64,000 nucleotides of DNA. Origin: Thermocaproicibacter melissae (GTDB lineage Bacteria; Bacillota; Clostridia; Oscillospirales; Acutalibacteraceae). The position numbers and the translations under genes were made by a program. Each line of letters begins with the position of its first letter. The first letter of the stretch is position 1. Where the stretch lies: contig NZ_CP101827.1 in assembly GCF_024498295.1 (NCBI RefSeq), forward strand, positions 810,001-874,000, read 5' to 3'. Positions 10,011 through 18,656 of this stretch are shown piece after piece. The notes under the pieces were generated by a model that was not told where the DNA came from, did not search any database, and saw only the letters and a program-made list of their open reading frames with translations.

Positions 10011-12062
10011 TCAGATTTCCATGATAATCGGCAAAACCATCGGACTGCGACGTGTCCGCTCATACAGCATGCGGGACAGTTCGTCCTTAATTTTGGTCTT
10101 TAAAGTTCCCCAGTCGTGAATTTGGTTTTCTGCGCAATCTTCCAGAACTTCGGTAACAAGGTTGCGCGCTTCTTCAATCAAAGGCTCTGATTCGCGAACG
10201 TAAACAAAGCCTCGTGACACAACATCCGGCCCAGAAATGATATGCCCATCCTGCGCGGAAATTGTGCAGACGGCAATCATAAGGCCGTCTTCCGCAAGGT
10301 GTTTGCGGTCGCGAAGAACAATGCTGCCCACATCGCCAACACCGAGCCCGTCTACAAGAGTTCTTCCCGCGGGCACGGACGGAAGCCGCTTCATGTAGTC
10401 TTCATGTAGTTCGACCACATCACCGATATCTCCGATGAAAACATCTTTCGGATCTTTTCCAAGTTCATAAGCAATGGAAGCATTCTTTCTCAGATGCTTC
10501 TGCTCGCCGTGAACGGGGATATAGTACTTCGGCTTGACAATAGCCTGAAGAAGTTTAATCTCTTCGCGGCAGGCATGCCCCGATACATGAACATCGTACA
10601 TGGATTCATAAACGACTTGGCAGCCGCGCTTCATCAGTTCGTCAATGACATTGCCGATTGTTTTTTCATTTCCCGGAATCGGGCGGGCTGAAATGATGAT
10701 GAAATCACCGGGGCCAACTTCCACCTTACGGTGATCGGCAAATGCCATACGGGTTAGAGCGCTCATTGGCTCACCTTGGCTGCCGGTTGTAACGAGAACG
10801 ATCTTGTCTTTCGGGTAGCGATTAATCATGTCAATATCAATCAGCGTCCCCTTCGGGACATCGAGATACCCCATCTCAACGCCGACGCTCATGACATTGA
10901 CCATGCTGCGCCCGGAAAGCGCGACCTTGCGCCCATATTTAACCGCACAATTTATAATCTGCTGCACGCGACTGACATTGGAAGCAAACGTAGCAATGAT
11001 AATGCGGCTGTTCTCTGCGCGTTTGAACAACATATCAAACGAGCTGTCAACTTTACTTTCCGATTTGGTATATCCCTCGCGCTCGGCATTGGTGGAATCG
11101 CATAACATGGCAAGAACGCCTTCTTTGCCAAGCTGCCCAAAGCGGCCAAGATCAATCATTTCGCCGAGTGCCGGAGTGCAGTCAATCTTAAAGTCACCCG
11201 TATGGACGAGTGTACCTGCCGGCGAATGAATGGCCAGCGCAACGGAATCCGGCACGGAATGGTTTACATGAACAAATTCGACATCCATACAGCCAAGGCG
11301 GATATGCTCGCCTGGACGTACGCTGATCGCTCTGACTTTGCCGGAAAGGCCATGCTCTTTTAGCTTGCTATCGACCAGTGCAAGGGTAAATTTTGTTCCG
11401 TAAATCGGAAAATTGAATTTTTCCAGCAGATACGGAAGCGCGCCGATATGGTCTTCATGGCCATGCGTCAGCACAACTCCCCGAATCTTATCTGCATTCC
11501 GTTCTACAAAAGTAAAGTCCGGAATAACGAGATCAACGCCAAGCATATCATCGTCCGGGAATGCCATACCGCAATCCACGATGATCATGTCATCCAAGCA
11601 TTCAAACACCGTGAAGTTTTTTCCGATTTCGTTCAAACCACCGAGAAAATAAACGCGGATTGGCGGTTTCTGCGGCGCTTTCTTCGCAGATTTGGAGTGC
11701 TGACCCGAACGTTTTTCGGTGTTCTTCTGCGCACTCTGCTCCGGTTTCGCCGTATTCTGCACAGCGGTTACCTCGGAAACGGTTTGTGCCTTCAACTGTG
11801 CTTGCACAACGGAAACTTTGGAAGACTGACGGCGCCTACTGGGCTGACGCTCCTGGTCTGCAGAACTGTTTTCATTCGCAGACGTGCTTTCCGCCGCTTC
11901 CGCCTTAGGCTGGCGGCGTTTTGAGCGCACTTGGCCAACACGGTGTTTCGGCACTTCCACCTTCTCATAAAGGCCGATGGTATGTGTTCCGTTCCCCATC
12001 TCGGCCTGTGGCATTGCCGCGTTCCCGCGCTCCGGTAAAATATTTTGTTTTTTTTCTGTCAC
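10011..12062 (-). CDS. rnj: Ribonuclease J with long N-terminal extension
   Basis: This 683-residue metallo-beta-lactamase/beta-CASP nuclease is a main mRNA-decay and rRNA-maturation enzyme of Firmicutes (endo- and 5'-3' exonuclease). The catalytic core begins near residue 132 with IRVYFLGGLNEIGKN; metal-binding motifs include THGHEDHIGALPY, HVNHSVPD and HTGDFKID. The C-terminal part has IPVHGEQKHL and VSRGFVY. The first 130 residues are Arg/Lys/Gln/Ser-rich and low-complexity, absent from the B. subtilis proteins, and may bind RNA. Translation starts at a GTG eight bases after GGAGGT. It lies 30 bases before gdpP. Confidence 0.95.
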   Translation of the reverse strand: MTEKKQNILPERGNAAMPQAEMGNGTHTIGLYEKVEVPKHRVGQVRSKRRQPKAEAAESTSANENSSADQERQPSRRRQSSKVSVVQAQLKAQTVSEVTAVQNTAKPEQSAQKNTEKRSGQHSKSAKKAPQKPPIRVYFLGGLNEIGKNFTVFECLDDMIIVDCGMAFPDDDMLGVDLVIPDFTFVERNADKIRGVVLTHGHEDHIGALPYLLEKFNFPIYGTKFTLALVDSKLKEHGLSGKVRAISVRPGEHIRLGCMDVEFVHVNHSVPDSVALAIHSPAGTLVHTGDFKIDCTPALGEMIDLGRFGQLGKEGVLAMLCDSTNAEREGYTKSESKVDSSFDMLFKRAENSRIIIATFASNVSRVQQIINCAVKYGRKVALSGRSMVNVMSVGVEMGYLDVPKGTLIDIDMINRYPKDKIVLVTTGSQGEPMSALTRMAFADHRKVEVGPGDFIIISARPIPGNEKTIGNVIDELMKRGCQVVYESMYDVHVSGHACREEIKLLQAIVKPKYYIPVHGEQKHLRKNASIAYELGKDPKDVFIGDIGDVVELHEDYMKRLPSVPAGRTLVDGLGVGDVGSIVLRDRKHLAEDGLMIAVCTISAQDGHIISGPDVVSRGFVYVRESEPLIEEARNLVTEVLEDCAENQIHDWGTLKTKIKDELSRMLYERTRRSPMVLPIIMEI

Positions 12063-12381
12063 AAAATGACCTCCATTTAAATATTGGCAGGAATCTCTCT
12101 GGAGGCAAACGGGCCTCGTGGAATTCTGTCTTTTTTATATTGTGATACTTTTTGCGCAACCGCACAAAACGTAAACAGCCTAAATTATAAGTCTGGAATT
12201 ACCCGGTAAGATATGTTTAATCTTACTCTGAAATGTATTTTCTGTCAAGGCAAGATCGATTCATCAGAAAATAGTATTACCTTACGCGAACATGTTAATC
12301 AATTTTCTTAATATACATTCTTTTCATGCGAAAGAAAGCATGCTATACTGAATAACACTGATATATGCTACGGAGGAAAAT
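12063..12381. other. Divergent intergenic region between rnj and rnhA
   Basis: This 319-base AT-rich stretch holds no convincing gene. It contains the rnj promoter and leader on the minus strand. On the plus strand it contains the rnhA start region: TATACT at 12350-12355 is a possible -10 with a weak -35, and CGGAGG lies before the rnhA ATG. No riboswitch signature was recognised. Confidence 0.5.
12220..12248 (-). promoter_or_regulatory. Probable rnj promoter
   Basis: On the minus strand a perfect TTGACA (12243-12248) is followed 17 bases later by TAAGAT (12220-12225). This would give an rnj leader of about 150 bases before the GTG start at 12062. The match at -35 is perfect and that at -10 moderate. 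Confidence 0.55.
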
Positions 12382-12831
12382 ATGAAAAAAGTTGAAATAT
12401 TTACTGATGGTGCCTGCAGCGGAAATCCGGGTCCCGGCGGGTGGGGAGCGATTCTTCGCTATAACGGGCACGAAAAGAGAATCAGTGGAGGTGCCCCGGA
12501 AACAACCAATAACCGCATGGAGTTGAGCGGCGTTATCGCGGCACTCTCACAGCTGAAAGAACCCTGTGAAGTCATTTTAACGAGCGATTCCCGCTATGTA
12601 TGTGATGCAATTCAAAAAGGGTGGGCAGAAAGCTGGAGAAAGAATGGATGGCGCAAGGCCGACAAGAAGCCGGCACTCAACAGCGATCTTTGGGAGAAGC
12701 TGTTGGATTTGCTTTCCGTCCACCATGTTACCGTAAATTGGATTAAAGGCCACGCCGGACACCCGGAGAATGAATGTTGCGACCGAATGGCGGTGGCAGA
12801 ATCTCAAAAGTTCCAGAAAAAAGTTCAGTGA
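12382..12831 (+). CDS. rnhA: Ribonuclease HI
   Basis: This 149-residue enzyme cuts the RNA strand of RNA-DNA hybrids, removing primers and R-loops. All catalytic acidic residues are visible: Asp in [12 protein letters not shown], Glu in NRMELSG, Asp in TSDSRY and Asp in [16 protein letters not shown] is the flexible loop His. The length is standard. The ATG follows CGGAGGAAAAT. A terminator hairpin follows directly, and that hairpin overlaps the last codons of the convergent NYN gene. Confidence 0.97.
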   Translation: MKKVEIFTDGACSGNPGPGGWGAILRYNGHEKRISGGAPETTNNRMELSGVIAALSQLKEPCEVILTSDSRYVCDAIQKGWAESWRKNGWRKADKKPALNSDLWEKLLDLLSVHHVTVNWIKGHAGHPENECCDRMAVAESQKFQKKVQ

Positions 12832-13616
12832 GCAGAACGCCGGAAGCTTAACTTCCGGCTTTTTTTTTCACGTTCGTTTTCTTTTTCTCTTACATACATT
12901 ACGCTGACATGTCCATCCTTTCCGCGGACAGCGCGGATGTCGAAAATCTTCAGGGACTTAATGAACGGTGTCAGCTTGCGAAAGCCGTAGTTGCGCACAT
13001 CGAAATCGGGATATCGTTTTGTCAGGATATTTCCCACATCTCCGAGCGATGCCCAGCCATCGTCGTCGGATGTCTCCTGGACAATGGTAAGCACCGTGTT
13101 GCGTACTGCATCTAACGAAGTGTGGTCTAAGCCGGAAACCTTAGCAGCAGGTTGCACAGCCTGGTTTTCCGTAATGCCATCTTGCGCAAGCACTTCCAAG
13201 TACTTAAATCGGTTGCATGCAGCAATGAATGGGCTGGGGGTCTTCTTCTCTCCCATCCCGACAACAATCATTCCAGACTCACGAAGGCGGGCAGCAAGAC
13301 GCGTGAAATCACTGTCGCTAGATACGATATAGAAGCCATCAACATTGCCGGAATACAAAATATCCATGGCATCAATAATCATAGCCGAATCGGTGGCATT
13401 TTTTCCGAAAGTATAGCTATACTGCTGAATCGGCGTAATGGAATTATCAAGCAAAACATTCTTCCACGAAGCCATGCTCGGCTTTGTCCAATCCCCGTAA
13501 ATGCGCTTAATTGTGGCAATTCCGTCATTTGAAATTTCATCCATGATATACTTGATATATTTTTCTGACACATTTTCGGCGTCGATTAACACCGCAAATC
13601 GCTTTTCATCCGCCAT
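12825..13616 (-). CDS. NYN-domain ribonuclease-like protein with LOTUS/OST-HTH domain
   Basis: This is a 263-residue protein. The N-terminal NYN domain (PIN-like, LabA/MARF1 type) shows the acidic residues expected for metal-dependent RNA cleavage: LIDAENVS near 11, [10 protein letters not shown] near 76, SSDSDF near 99. Residues about 165-245 ([24 protein letters not shown]) look like an OST-HTH/LOTUS RNA-binding domain. The tail is Lys/Arg-rich. Its 3' end overlaps the rnhA stop by 7 bases and runs through the rnhA terminator. It lies 17 bases after the nucleotide-sugar dehydratase gene. The RNA target is unknown; the function is inferred from family. Confidence 0.85.
   Translation of the reverse strand: MADEKRFAVLIDAENVSEKYIKYIMDEISNDGIATIKRIYGDWTKPSMASWKNVLLDNSITPIQQYSYTFGKNATDSAMIIDAMDILYSGNVDGFYIVSSDSDFTRLAARLRESGMIVVGMGEKKTPSPFIAACNRFKYLEVLAQDGITENQAVQPAAKVSGLDHTSLDAVRNTVLTIVQETSDDDGWASLGDVGNILTKRYPDFDVRNYGFRKLTPFIKSLKIFDIRAVRGKDGHVSVMYVREKENEREKKSRKLSFRRSAH
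12839..12868 (+). terminator. rnhA terminator, inside the convergent gene
   Basis: GCCGGAAG (12839-12846) pairs with CTTCCGGC (12852-12859) and is followed by nine T residues. It is a textbook terminator for rnhA. On the opposite strand the same bases encode residues in the last 15 codons of the NYN protein. Confidence 0.9.
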
Positions 13617-13632
13617 TCGGGGGCGACTCCTC

Positions 13633-15567
13633 TCATGATTTCTGCATCAATAAGTCTGTTTTCTCGGCATGTCCTGTGTAAGTTGGAACCAGTCGATGAA
13701 TGATTTCAAGCATTTTTGTATTATCTTTCCCCACCACGGAGCGAAGTGCTTCAATATCATCAATGAATGTTTCCTCGTTGAACGGAATCGGATTTCCAAT
13801 ATAAATCAGTTCGTGTGCCGTTTTCTTACAGCCGCCTTCGCTATCGAGCAGCATTTCTTCATACAGCTTTTCGCCAGGACGAAGGCCGGTAAATTCAATC
13901 TTGATATCGACATCCGGCTCATAGCCAGAAAGCCTGATTAGATTTCTGGCAAGATCGACGATTTTAACCGGTTTACCCATGTCAAGAACAAAAATCTCGC
14001 CGCCTTTCGCCATACCGCCTGCTTGAATGACAAGGCGCGCAGCCTCGGGAATCGTCATAAAATAGCGCACAATATTGGGGTCTGTCACCAAGACGGGGCC
14101 GCCTTCAGCAATTTGACGTTTGAAAATCGGTATGACGCTGCCGCTGCTTCCCAAAACATTGCCGAATCGTACCGCAACGAAACCGGTCTTGCTGTGGCGG
14201 CTGTAATACTGAATAATAAGTTCGCAGATTCGCTTGGTGGCACCCATAATACTAGTCGGATTCACAGCTTTATCCGTGGAAATCAGTACCATACGCTTAA
14301 CATGGAACTTATCGCACACCTGTGCAACATTGAGTGTTCCGAAGACATTGTTTTTTACTGCCTCTCCCGGACTAAGCTCCATGAGCGGAACATGCTTGTG
14401 GGCAGCCGCGTGAAAAACGACGTCTGGCCGGTAACAGTTGAACACTTGCTCAAGCCTTTCACGGTCTCGAACCGAACCGATGACAATTTCCATATCCAGC
14501 CACGGGAAGCGCCGTTTCAGTTCATCTTGAAGCATGTACGCGTTGTTCTCGTATATTTCAAAAACAATCAGCTTCTTGGGGTGAAAACAAGCAATCTGAC
14601 GGCAAAGCTCGCTTCCGATTGTACCTCCCCCGCCTGTCACTAAGATTGTTTTGTCTCTCAGGTAGCCGCTGATTTCTTTTATGTCCAGCTTGACTTCATC
14701 GCGACCGAGAAGATCTAGGATATCAACATCACGCACCCTAAGGTGGTTAACGTCTTCCTCCAGAAGTTCATAAAGAGCCGGTACTGTTTTCAGGTGGCAT
14801 CCCGTAGTCGAGCAGATTCTGATGATGTCCTGTTTATCTGCTTGTTTGGCCGTTGGAATTGCGAGTATGATTTCATCGATATGGTAATGTGCTGCCATTT
14901 TGGGAATGCTTTCGCGTCCTCCGACTACTCTTACGCCGTTAATTCGGGTTCCGCGTTTTTTTACGTCGTCGTCGATTGCAATAATCGGTACGCCGGTGTA
15001 TTGCGGTGCATTTTTCATTTCTTTAATGACCATGGAACCCATTTCACCCGCGCCAACAACCATAACACGCTTATCGGCCTCTTTGAGTGAACGATTTGAT
15101 TTTCCGTTCTTCTTACGATGAAGGATACGAACTAAGAAGCGATAGCCGCCTACGAAAAACATTGTTAGCAGCCAACCCATAACATAAACGGACTGTGGGA
15201 AACGCAGGATATTATTGCCGCTGGAATCCACAAAGATTGCAGGAAAAACAAAATAGCCAAAAAGTGTAGCCACAGCACATGCTACGGTTGTACCGATTAC
15301 AATCTGAAGGAGCTCGTCCGTACTGGCAAATTCCCACATGGTGCTGTAAAAGCGAAATGCTGCAAATATGCCTAAGCAGATTATAGTCACCCAAGGCATT
15401 GTGATTCGGAATGCATCTACGTAGTACATCGGTACATTATGACGGGTGAAAACCGGATCGAATAAAAATCGAAGAAGGAAAGCAATCCAGTAGCTAGAAT
15501 ATATACAGATTATATCGATTACAATCAGTGGCAACTGGTGAATGATATTATTTCTTTTATCAACCAT
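13633..15567 (-). CDS. Membrane nucleotide-sugar 4,6-dehydratase/epimerase (WbpM/CapD/PglF type)
   Basis: This 644-residue protein has about four N-terminal membrane helices (10-135), a first Rossmann-like domain (RVMVVGAGEMGS near 166) and a C-terminal short-chain dehydrogenase domain. The latter has the NAD motif VTGGGGTIGSEL near 311. The catalytic segment STDKAVNPTSIMGATKR shows Met-x3-Lys in place of Tyr-x3-Lys, as in the large WbpM/PglF family. These enzymes typically convert UDP-GlcNAc to a 4-keto-6-deoxy sugar for surface glycans. No other glycan genes are adjacent. A TATAAT at 15604-15609 lies upstream. Confidence 0.88.
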   Translation of the reverse strand: MVDKRNNIIHQLPLIVIDIICIYSSYWIAFLLRFLFDPVFTRHNVPMYYVDAFRITMPWVTIICLGIFAAFRFYSTMWEFASTDELLQIVIGTTVACAVATLFGYFVFPAIFVDSSGNNILRFPQSVYVMGWLLTMFFVGGYRFLVRILHRKKNGKSNRSLKEADKRVMVVGAGEMGSMVIKEMKNAPQYTGVPIIAIDDDVKKRGTRINGVRVVGGRESIPKMAAHYHIDEIILAIPTAKQADKQDIIRICSTTGCHLKTVPALYELLEEDVNHLRVRDVDILDLLGRDEVKLDIKEISGYLRDKTILVTGGGGTIGSELCRQIACFHPKKLIVFEIYENNAYMLQDELKRRFPWLDMEIVIGSVRDRERLEQVFNCYRPDVVFHAAAHKHVPLMELSPGEAVKNNVFGTLNVAQVCDKFHVKRMVLISTDKAVNPTSIMGATKRICELIIQYYSRHSKTGFVAVRFGNVLGSSGSVIPIFKRQIAEGGPVLVTDPNIVRYFMTIPEAARLVIQAGGMAKGGEIFVLDMGKPVKIVDLARNLIRLSGYEPDVDIKIEFTGLRPGEKLYEEMLLDSEGGCKKTAHELIYIGNPIPFNEETFIDDIEALRSVVGKDNTKMLEIIHRLVPTYTGHAEKTDLLMQKS

Positions 15568-15603
15568 ATTATTACTCCAATACGTGTTTACTTATTTGAA
15601 AGG

Positions 15604-15609
15604 ATTATA
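15604..15609 (-). promoter_or_regulatory. Possible -10 element of the dehydratase gene
   Basis: The minus strand reads TATAAT 37 bases before the start codon. No good -35 element is seen at the right spacing (TTATTA at 17 bases), so only the -10 call is offered. Confidence 0.35.
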
Positions 15610-15677
15610 TACCCGCCCATTAACAATAATAAATATTTTCCAGTAAGCCTAAAAAAATGAGCCAAGTTCATAACAAT

Positions 15678-15941
15678 TCAATTTAGGCCTGATTTGTGGT
15701 TTAATGCTTGCGAAATAGCTTCAGCCAACTGGTCCGGGCATGAAGTGGTCTTGAAACCGCAACGTATGCCTTTACACCGTTGAATAACATCTTCCGCCTT
15801 CATCCCTTGAACAAGGCTGCAGATGCCTTTTGTATTTCCGTCGCAGCCGCCGATAAATTTGACAGACCGCACTATGTCATGATCTAAGTCAACGATAATT
15901 TCTCTTGAACAAGTACCTTTTGTCCGATAACGGTATTCCAA
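15678..15941 (-). CDS. TSCPD domain protein (TIGR03905 family)
   Basis: This small 87-residue protein belongs to the TSCPD family, named from the motif near its end (here TTSCPDQLAEAI). Cysteines in GTCSREI, GGCDGN, KGIRCG and TSCPDQ suggest metal or cluster binding. The same domain occurs at the C-terminus of class II ribonucleotide reductases, but the stand-alone protein has no established function. It begins one base after the PHP gene, so the two are co-transcribed and probably coupled. Confidence 0.8.
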   Translation of the reverse strand: MEYRYRTKGTCSREIIVDLDHDIVRSVKFIGGCDGNTKGICSLVQGMKAEDVIQRCKGIRCGFKTTSCPDQLAEAISQALNHKSGLN

Positions 15942-15942
15942 A

Positions 15943-16788
15943 TTAGTGTCCTCCTCTATTATGATAGGAAATTTCGAACAATGCGTTTAATTGAGCATCA
16001 GATACCGTACAGGTTCCAATCGGCATAGGCTTTTTTGTGTTTAACCCATGAAAATCGGTACCGCCTGTCATGGCCAGCCCATTCTCCTGAGCAATCTCAA
16101 AAAAGCGCTCTTCATCGCCCGCTTTATTCCTTGAGTGCCATACTTCAACACCATCAATCGTCCGATGCATGGCTAGCTCCTCAAGAAGGCGATAACTGTC
16201 ATATTCCCCGGGATGCGCCAGGACAGCAAGTCCACCTGCACGGTGGATCTGTTCAATGACGTCATGTACTTCCGGGTACTCGACTTTTACATAAGCTTTC
16301 CCGCCATCCGGCGAGAAAAGTTCATGAAAAACGCTGCCGAAAACTTCATGTGCATAGCCAGCATTCATCAAAGCGCGCATGATGTGCTGCTTATATAAAG
16401 AAGCGCTTCCCCTCGCCTCGTGCCAAACCATTTCCGCCGGAATCGGGAAAAGTTCAAGAACTTTTTCTAACATCGCTTCCCCTGCCTTGCGGCGCGCGTC
16501 ACAAATCTTTTTACATAAATCCTCCAACTTCTCCGGCTGTTCACAGAAATAGCAGAGGATATGAGCTTTTCGACCGGTTTCGGCATCTCGCGAGGAAAAC
16601 TCCGCTCCGGGCAATACCTGAATGCCGTATTTTGCACCGGCTTTTTCGGCAGCCTTTACACCAAGAAAAGTATCATGATCGGTTATGGCAACGGCGGAAA
16701 GTCCACGCTTTTTCGCCATCATTACAACTTCTTCGGGTAAAGCGGAACCATCTGATGCGACTGTATGACAATGCAGGTCAGCAGCCAT
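15943..16788 (-). CDS. PHP-domain metal-dependent phosphoesterase
   Basis: This 281-residue protein has a PHP domain with the full metal set: ADLHCHTVASDGS (3-15), AITDHDTF (35-42), LAHPGEYDS (about 191) and GGTDFHG (about 239). Relatives include 3',5'-nucleoside bisphosphate phosphatase and RNase AM-type exonucleases that trim short RNAs or pAp. The substrate here cannot be set from sequence. It lies 34 bases after an ABC permease gene and just before the TSCPD gene. Confidence 0.85.
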   Translation of the reverse strand: MAADLHCHTVASDGSALPEEVVMMAKKRGLSAVAITDHDTFLGVKAAEKAGAKYGIQVLPGAEFSSRDAETGRKAHILCYFCEQPEKLEDLCKKICDARRKAGEAMLEKVLELFPIPAEMVWHEARGSASLYKQHIMRALMNAGYAHEVFGSVFHELFSPDGGKAYVKVEYPEVHDVIEQIHRAGGLAVLAHPGEYDSYRLLEELAMHRTIDGVEVWHSRNKAGDEERFFEIAQENGLAMTGGTDFHGLNTKKPMPIGTCTVSDAQLNALFEISYHNRGGH

Positions 16789-16821
16789 AAAGGCAGCCCC
16801 CTTTCGTGCAAAAATTCAAAG

Positions 16822-17619
16822 TCAATTTAATATTTTTTCCGTCCGAAACGAACGGGAAGTCAGTAACATAATTATAATATCAACTACTATAATTCCAAGT
16901 GAAATCAAAAGCAAAATAACTGCATTTAAGACGAAAAGTCCCATGAACTGTCCGATAAAAAGTAGTATAAGAGGTATCACGATATAACCTGAGGTCTGAA
17001 CTGCTTCAATATAGCTTTTGCTTTTTGCCGAAACAAGCACAATAAAAACTACACCGAACACCGTTACGGCGGGAGCAAAAAACAAGATGCAGACCAGCCA
17101 GCTCCAGTTGAGAAAGAATGGCAGTCCGAGCATAATATCTCCAACGGAAATAACTACAGAGAAAATGAGGAAGGAAATCGTTGTTACAATTGCAGAAAGT
17201 AAAACGCTGCTTGCAACTTTCGCGCGGAAAATTTTCTGCAAAGACATAGGAGTCAGCACCAATGTTTCCAACGTGTGGCGTTCTTTCTCTCCGACAAAAC
17301 TGGATGCGGCAGCTACCGTAGAGGTCATGAGCGGAATCATCAGGAAAAACATCGGAAACATCACATTCGACATCACGTAGAAGCTGCACTGTTTAATGTC
17401 CATATAGGACATCTCTTTTGGAACCATCTTCATGAGCGTATCAATTCCATTTACCTGGCTAGTTGGTACATTCATGATAAGAACCAAAAACAAAATTGGA
17501 ATCAGTACAACAAGGACAATCGGGACAATGAGAAGTGTCTCGCGAGCCATCTTCGAGTCCCAGACTTCATGGAAATCCTTTTTAATGACCGCCTTCTCTG
17601 CCAATGAAATCGGTTTCAC
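16822..17619 (-). CDS. ABC-2 type exporter permease (NatB-like)
   Basis: This 265-residue protein has about six membrane helices. The cytoplasmic loop FVGEKERHTLETLVLTPMS is typical of NatB/ABC-2 permeases. It overlaps the upstream ATPase gene by 4 bases, so the pair forms one exporter. The substrate is unknown; NatAB relatives export sodium ions or drugs. Confidence 0.85.
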   Translation of the reverse strand: MKPISLAEKAVIKKDFHEVWDSKMARETLLIVPIVLVVLIPILFLVLIMNVPTSQVNGIDTLMKMVPKEMSYMDIKQCSFYVMSNVMFPMFFLMIPLMTSTVAAASSFVGEKERHTLETLVLTPMSLQKIFRAKVASSVLLSAIVTTISFLIFSVVISVGDIMLGLPFFLNWSWLVCILFFAPAVTVFGVVFIVLVSAKSKSYIEAVQTSGYIVIPLILLFIGQFMGLFVLNAVILLLISLGIIVVDIIIMLLTSRSFRTEKILN

Positions 17620-18539
17620 GGTAAAACCTCCCCATTTTCATTCTGAACGAAATGGAAATATATATCTTCCAGAGTTGGTTTCAATATGAATGCTTCATAT
17701 ACTTCATGCCCTTCGTCCACTATTTTTTTCAGCAGGCGCGGCATATCGTCTTCACGAAGGATATCCGTTTTCCAGAAACCGTCCTCACAGAGTTCAAAGC
17801 CGTCAATTTTTTCGCTTTCTGCGACACGCACAGCCGCTTTCATGAAGATGTGTGCGCTTTTTGCAATTGATTCCAGAGTGCCGGAGGTTAAGAGGTGTCC
17901 TTTTTCAATGATGCCATACCTTCCGCAGATATCCTGCGCGTAACGAAGCTGGTGCGTACAGAGAAAAACGGTCACTCCTTCCTCTTTTGCGAGAGAAGCA
18001 ATGAGGCTGTTTACCGTTTTTGCGGACTCAGGGTCAAGGCCGCTTGTCGGTTCATCCAAAAAAAGGATTTTCGGGTGATTTACAAGAGTCCTAGCAAGTG
18101 ACAGACGCTGCGCCATACCGGTAGAATAAGCTCCCAATTTCTTATCACGCGCATCCCACAGATCCATTTTCTTGAGCAGTTCCTCAGCTCTTTCCTTTGC
18201 TTTGGGAAGCGGAATTTCGTAAGTCTGGGCAAAAAAAATCAGATTTTCCATACCGGTCATTTGAGCATACATTTTGCTGCTGTCCGTCATTACGCCGCAG
18301 ATGCTGTGCACATCCGTCGAACGCAGCGTTGACGAAAGCCCCATAACGGAACAAGAGCCGCTGCTTGGCTTGAGCAGACCATTGAGCAATTTCACCGTTG
18401 TGGTTTTTCCAGCTCCATTCGGTCCTAGAAAGCCGAAAACCTCTCCCTGACGTACATCAATGGTAAGGTCCTTCAGAGCATAGCTTTTTCCGTCGTATGT
18501 CTTTGAAAGTTGATCTGTCTGAATTGCTAGTTCTTCCAT
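17616..18539 (-). CDS. ABC transporter ATP-binding protein (NatA-like)
   Basis: This 307-residue ATPase has Walker A GPNGAGKTT (about 39), the signature STGMAQRLSLAR, and Walker B ILFLDEPTSGLDP. The roughly 80-residue C-terminal extension resembles that of NatA/CcmA exporters. It powers the permease encoded immediately downstream. A TATTAT sequence lies about 30 bases upstream of the start, but the -35 is weak. Confidence 0.9.
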   Translation of the reverse strand: MEELAIQTDQLSKTYDGKSYALKDLTIDVRQGEVFGFLGPNGAGKTTTVKLLNGLLKPSSGSCSVMGLSSTLRSTDVHSICGVMTDSSKMYAQMTGMENLIFFAQTYEIPLPKAKERAEELLKKMDLWDARDKKLGAYSTGMAQRLSLARTLVNHPKILFLDEPTSGLDPESAKTVNSLIASLAKEEGVTVFLCTHQLRYAQDICGRYGIIEKGHLLTSGTLESIAKSAHIFMKAAVRVAESEKIDGFELCEDGFWKTDILREDDMPRLLKKIVDEGHEVYEAFILKPTLEDIYFHFVQNENGEVLP

Positions 18540-18628
18540 CGGCTTATCACCTCGTGCAACATAATATCACAAATTTACATGCGAATCCACTCTATTTACC
18601 CAATACTCGATTTTATTAATGCAAAAAA

Positions 18629-18656
18629 GGGGCAGGAAACAGATGTTTCCTGCCCC
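18629..18656. repeat. Left copy of a 28-bp palindromic direct repeat (terminator hairpin)
   Basis: The arms GGGGCAGGAAAC and GTTTCCTGCCCC form a perfect 12-bp stem around AGAT. An identical copy in the same orientation lies at 20185-20212, so the two flank the insertion sequence as a target duplication. This copy keeps the T run on the minus strand (18623-18628) and works as the terminator of the upstream ABC cluster once the element is discounted. Confidence 0.85.

Noticed and set aside
12063-12381. Riboswitch or T-box in the longer leaders (rnj, ThrE, murE, asnB)
   Set aside because: I looked for T-box (GGGTGG-type), purine, SAM, TPP and c-di-AMP signatures by eye and found none. A covariance-model search would be needed to exclude them.
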